DNA of 64,000 bases from Mangifera indica. Lineage: Eukaryota > Streptophyta > Magnoliopsida > Sapindales > Anacardiaceae. Of the stretch, positions 60,960 through 64,000 are shown in pieces. The position numbers were made by a program, and so were the translations under genes. Position 1 is the stretch's first letter, and the number at the start of each line of letters is the position of its first letter. The stretch spans positions 23,297,463 to 23,361,462 of the forward strand of contig NC_058137.1 in NCBI RefSeq assembly GCF_011075055.1, in the 5' to 3' direction. Below the pieces are notes generated by a model, which saw nothing but the letters and a program-made list of their open reading frames with translations, was not told the DNA's origin and made no database searches.

Positions 60960-62955
60960 TTTTAATATTTAAAAATTGGTGTTAAAAAATAGCTCTCAAA
61001 AGATAACTTGAGTGATAAAGAAGTACGATTCTAAATATAAGAATAAAAGTTTAAAATCCTCTCTAACGACATTAATTTCAAGATTAAAATTTTAATTTAT
61101 ATAGTATAATAATTATAGAGTTAGTCATTAAACCCGGGTTTTGCCTACTTGTATGTTTAGTTCATTCATAAAGTTAATTTGATGCAAGTAATACACATTA
61201 TCTATAAAAACTTATCCATATAAATTGAAACGGGATGGATTTATAAAAAAACATATTTATATTAATTTAATGAATACTAACTAATACAGATGGCTAGGTT
61301 AAGCATTAAAGAAAATGATTAAATTAAAGTGATTACAGCAGCAACGGGCCAAATCAAAGATGACTTAATTTCAATAAACATTAACAATATGGCTTTCGCA
61401 ATTGAATGTCATTATGTCCCAATTTCAAATGGCTTAGTCAATTACATGAACTAGATAGATCTAGTTGCACAAGTGGGTTGTCAGGTCGTATCTGTGGAAA
61501 TTCTTCCTCATTGGACGGTTGAAAATGATATAAAGGATATAAAAGCTTAAGTGACAAAATTTGTGGATAAGCATTCAATGTATAAATCTAACTTGAACAA
61601 CACCATTAAAAAAGTTACTTCCAAGTTTGGACCACGATTTCATAGGCATTATATTGACATATTATTTACACTTTAATATTTTGAGTTAATTTCATGATGC
61701 AGTGGATTTGGGATAAGCACTAGATATGCTTTGGTATGATGGTTTGAATTTATTAACATATTTGAATTCACAAGAAAAAACGTTTGAATTTGAGAAAAAG
61801 TTTCTTGAATCCATGAGAAAACACGTTGATGTTAGCATTTCACCGTTCTTGATGTTTTATTTGGAAATTGTAAAGATTGGTTCTCGACTCTTCGATTAAA
61901 ATTAAAAAAAAAACACAGTCTCTCTCTCTCTCTCTCTCTCTTTTCTTTCTATAGTTAGTGTATATAAGTTTTTTAAATATCAACGAATACTCAAACTTAA
62001 ATAATACATGAGACTTCACGCAAATAGTTTATTCAAAATGTTGAACTTTGTATAATTATATTCATCCCCAAAGTTAAAAATCTTACATTTATCCCCTTAA
62101 TTATCATAAAACCCCTATTAACTTTGAATTCTTAGAGTTAACCCCAAATTTGATATTTATCCTTCCAATACAAAGCTTAGTGTGCTTGCTAAACTTCTAG
62201 ACAGTGTATAACTTTATTTTTTTTACAAATACACCCTTAAAAACATTATTGAAAATTCCCAATTCCCCTTATATTCTAAAATATTGTAGTTACCCTAAAT
62301 CAAAGTTTAGGATTCCCACTACAAAGTTTAGTAGGGATGGTAAACTTCATGAGAATATTTACCTTTTAAGTCTTGCACATTACCCCTAAAAACGCCATTA
62401 AGAAATCTAAATCCCCATAGTTTTGAACCTTTCACTTGCCTCCCCAAATTGAAGTTTAGTCTTTCATGTTAGAATCTCTATGTACACGCTAAACTTTTGG
62501 AAAATGTTTTCATTTAGTCAAAATCTAGCAATCATGCCTATACTTCTAACAATATGACAATCTATTAAATTAAAAATATATATATATTGATAATTTTTTT
62601 GTGGATTTTTTTTTTTTTATGGTGTGTTAAGATTGTAGGATCTGCGAAAATCTCCCAGGTTCAAGATAAATACAATTACCAGTAATGCAATCAGTCTTGA
62701 CTACATAATTACTCAAAAAAATTTCTTATACTGCCTCACAACAGAAGCAATAATTAATTTAAATGAATCACGCTTTTAATTGCAAACTTAAAAAATCCAA
62801 CGAAATAAATCGTTCCAAGTTTACAGCTGAACCCCAGCTCCTGTCACCCAATTTATCCAATACTCAAGAATTAATAGATTATAACTGCGATTAATTAAGA
62901 TCATCAAAATCAAGTCAGACAACACAAATTTACAAAATAACGTTAGTTGCATGGG
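60960..62955. other. Intergenic, AT-rich, no gene recognised
   Basis: Contains a CT dinucleotide run (about 11 units, 61919-61941) and decayed sequence at 61380-61890 with short open stretches (for example LTYLNSQEKTFEFEKKFLES) that I cannot assign. Nothing else. Confidence 0.45.
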
Positions 62956-62965
62956 AATGAATTTT

Positions 62966-63853
62966 GGCCAAAAGACTTATTCTCACCCAAAGTTTGGTAC
63001 ATTTTCAAACCCTTACCTGTGAAGTTTTAAAAACTCAAATCTCTGCCCTTCTATTAAAATTCTTTATTAAGGTAAACGGTAAAAATGTTATTTAATTAAA
63101 AATATTTAAAAAACTAAAATCTATCACATTTTCATCATTTAGTTTTATAAACTAACAATTTAATCCGTAAATATAAAATTTTGAAAAGTTATAATTTTTT
63201 CCTAGAGTTTCAATCTTTTTCTCCTTCTCTAGTGACCAAAATCAAGCCAAGAATTAATGACGCTCTTTCTTCTTTCTCTGTCAACGCTATCTCTTAGTCC
63301 TCGGAGACGATGAATTGACTGAAACAATGAAGAAGACAAAGGGCGTTCAACGGAGACAACGAATTGCAAGCATTCTTCATTGGGTCGAATTGGCTCTATA
63401 GCGTTGACAAAGGAACATGATCTTCGTCTTCTTCTAGAGATGTCATTGTCATTCAAGCATCATCCATTGTTGTTCGAGTGTGACCCATCTTCCTTCAATT
63501 CATCACACGACGGCGTGACAACGGGCCACTGACGAGATTTGTGGATCTATCGCCCTTCCTTCTTCTTCGATCGTTGACTCTAGTTGTTGAAGAAGAAACT
63601 AGAAAAGATGCAAACCCGGGGGGAGGGGGGGGGATGGTCATTTTTTCAAACTTTTAATAGAGAAAATTATAATATTTTAAAACTAAATAGGGGAAATGTG
63701 ATTAAATTTCAGTTTTTTTTTAACTAAATTTCACTTTTATCCTTAACCCTAATTAAGAATTGTAACAGAATAATTAGTGTTTAGTTTTTTGAAATTTCAT
63801 AGGTAGGAGTTTGGGAGTACATTAGACCATGGGTGGGAATAAGTCTTTTGGCC
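62966..63853. mobile_element. GGCC-TIR MULE-type MITE, copy 5 (888 bp) with 9-bp target duplication
   Basis: Left GGCCAAAAGACTTATTCTCA then CCC, right GGGTGGGAATAAGTCTTTTG then GCC. Flanks ATGAATTTT (62957-62965) and ATGAATTAT (63854-63862) differ at one base. The long tips (about 23 bp, nearly perfect) make it the copy with the best-preserved TIRs. Confidence 0.85.
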
Positions 63854-64000
63854 ATGAATTATTTGTTTCCCCGGTATGCCTCCTTACATGAATATAAATA
63901 TATTCATAATACTTATATATATATACAAGTGACACCAAAAACAATTGCAAATCTCTGTTACTACCGAGGAAAATCTAATTATTTGCGTAGAAAATATATA

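Noticed and set aside
61380..61890. Decayed protein-like stretches
   Set aside because: Stops in every frame and no family recognised, so not called as a pseudogene.

Overview
This is a window of a plant nuclear genome, almost certainly a eudicot. The evidence is intron-rich genes with GT..AG splice sites, very AT-rich intergenic DNA, plant-only gene families, and relics of Copia, Gypsy, Mutator-like and hAT elements. I assembled the gene models by hand from splice sites, reading-frame continuity and remembered family sequence. I ran no search.

Gene layout, left to right. (1) The last two exons of a CDPK-related kinase (CRK), + strand, entering from the left edge. (2) A SAUR32-like gene, - strand, convergent with it. 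(3) An 11-exon PAM2/two-RRM protein of the CID8-13 group, + strand, with a 4.7 kb intron. (4) A five-exon IQ67-domain (IQD) calmodulin-binding protein, + strand. (5) A clock pseudo-response regulator of the PRR5/PRR9 type, + strand, with a cluster of evening elements upstream. (6) An intronless NDR1/HIN1-like membrane protein, + strand. (7) An intronless protein with a degenerate Nudix box, - strand. (8) An intronless WD40 protein that is clearly the TTG1 orthologue, - strand. (9) A second SAUR32-like gene, - strand. The order CRK, CID, PRR5, TTG1 matches what I recall of Arabidopsis chromosome 5 (At5g24430, At5g24440, At5g24470, At5g24520), so this looks like a conserved microsyntenic block. 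The genes do not form one pathway. Calcium signalling (CRK, IQD), auxin-type growth (SAUR), the clock (PRR5) and epidermal/flavonoid control (TTG1) sit side by side.

The intergenic space holds the most unusual material. Positions 19665-23188 form a 3.5 kb Mutator-like element with a perfect 9-bp target duplication and long inverted termini. Its interior is almost pure A/T, interrupted by nested GC-rich palindromes built on GGTTGGCG. One of these is a perfect 73-bp palindrome. A second TIR family, with ends GGCCAAA..TTTGGCC and 9-10 bp target duplications, occurs at least five times (34.7, 40.3, 41.8, 57.6 and 63.0 kb) plus a solo end at 59.4 kb. Other mobile DNA: a hAT-type GC-rich MITE at 50.5-51.3 kb, a short AT-rich hairpin MITE with about seven copies, an internally deleted Copia element at 35.5-37.5 kb, a Gypsy pol relic at 15.1-15.7 kb, a Copia RNase H relic at 24.8-25.0 kb, and a MULE transposase relic at 25.2-26.2 kb.

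The remaining long gene-free stretches (about 1.4-6 kb, 26.3-27.9 kb, 43.3-44.6 kb, 45.8-47.5 kb and 51.3-54.5 kb) are AT-rich with simple repeats and no coding sequence that I recognise. I saw no tRNA, rRNA or CRISPR-like feature.
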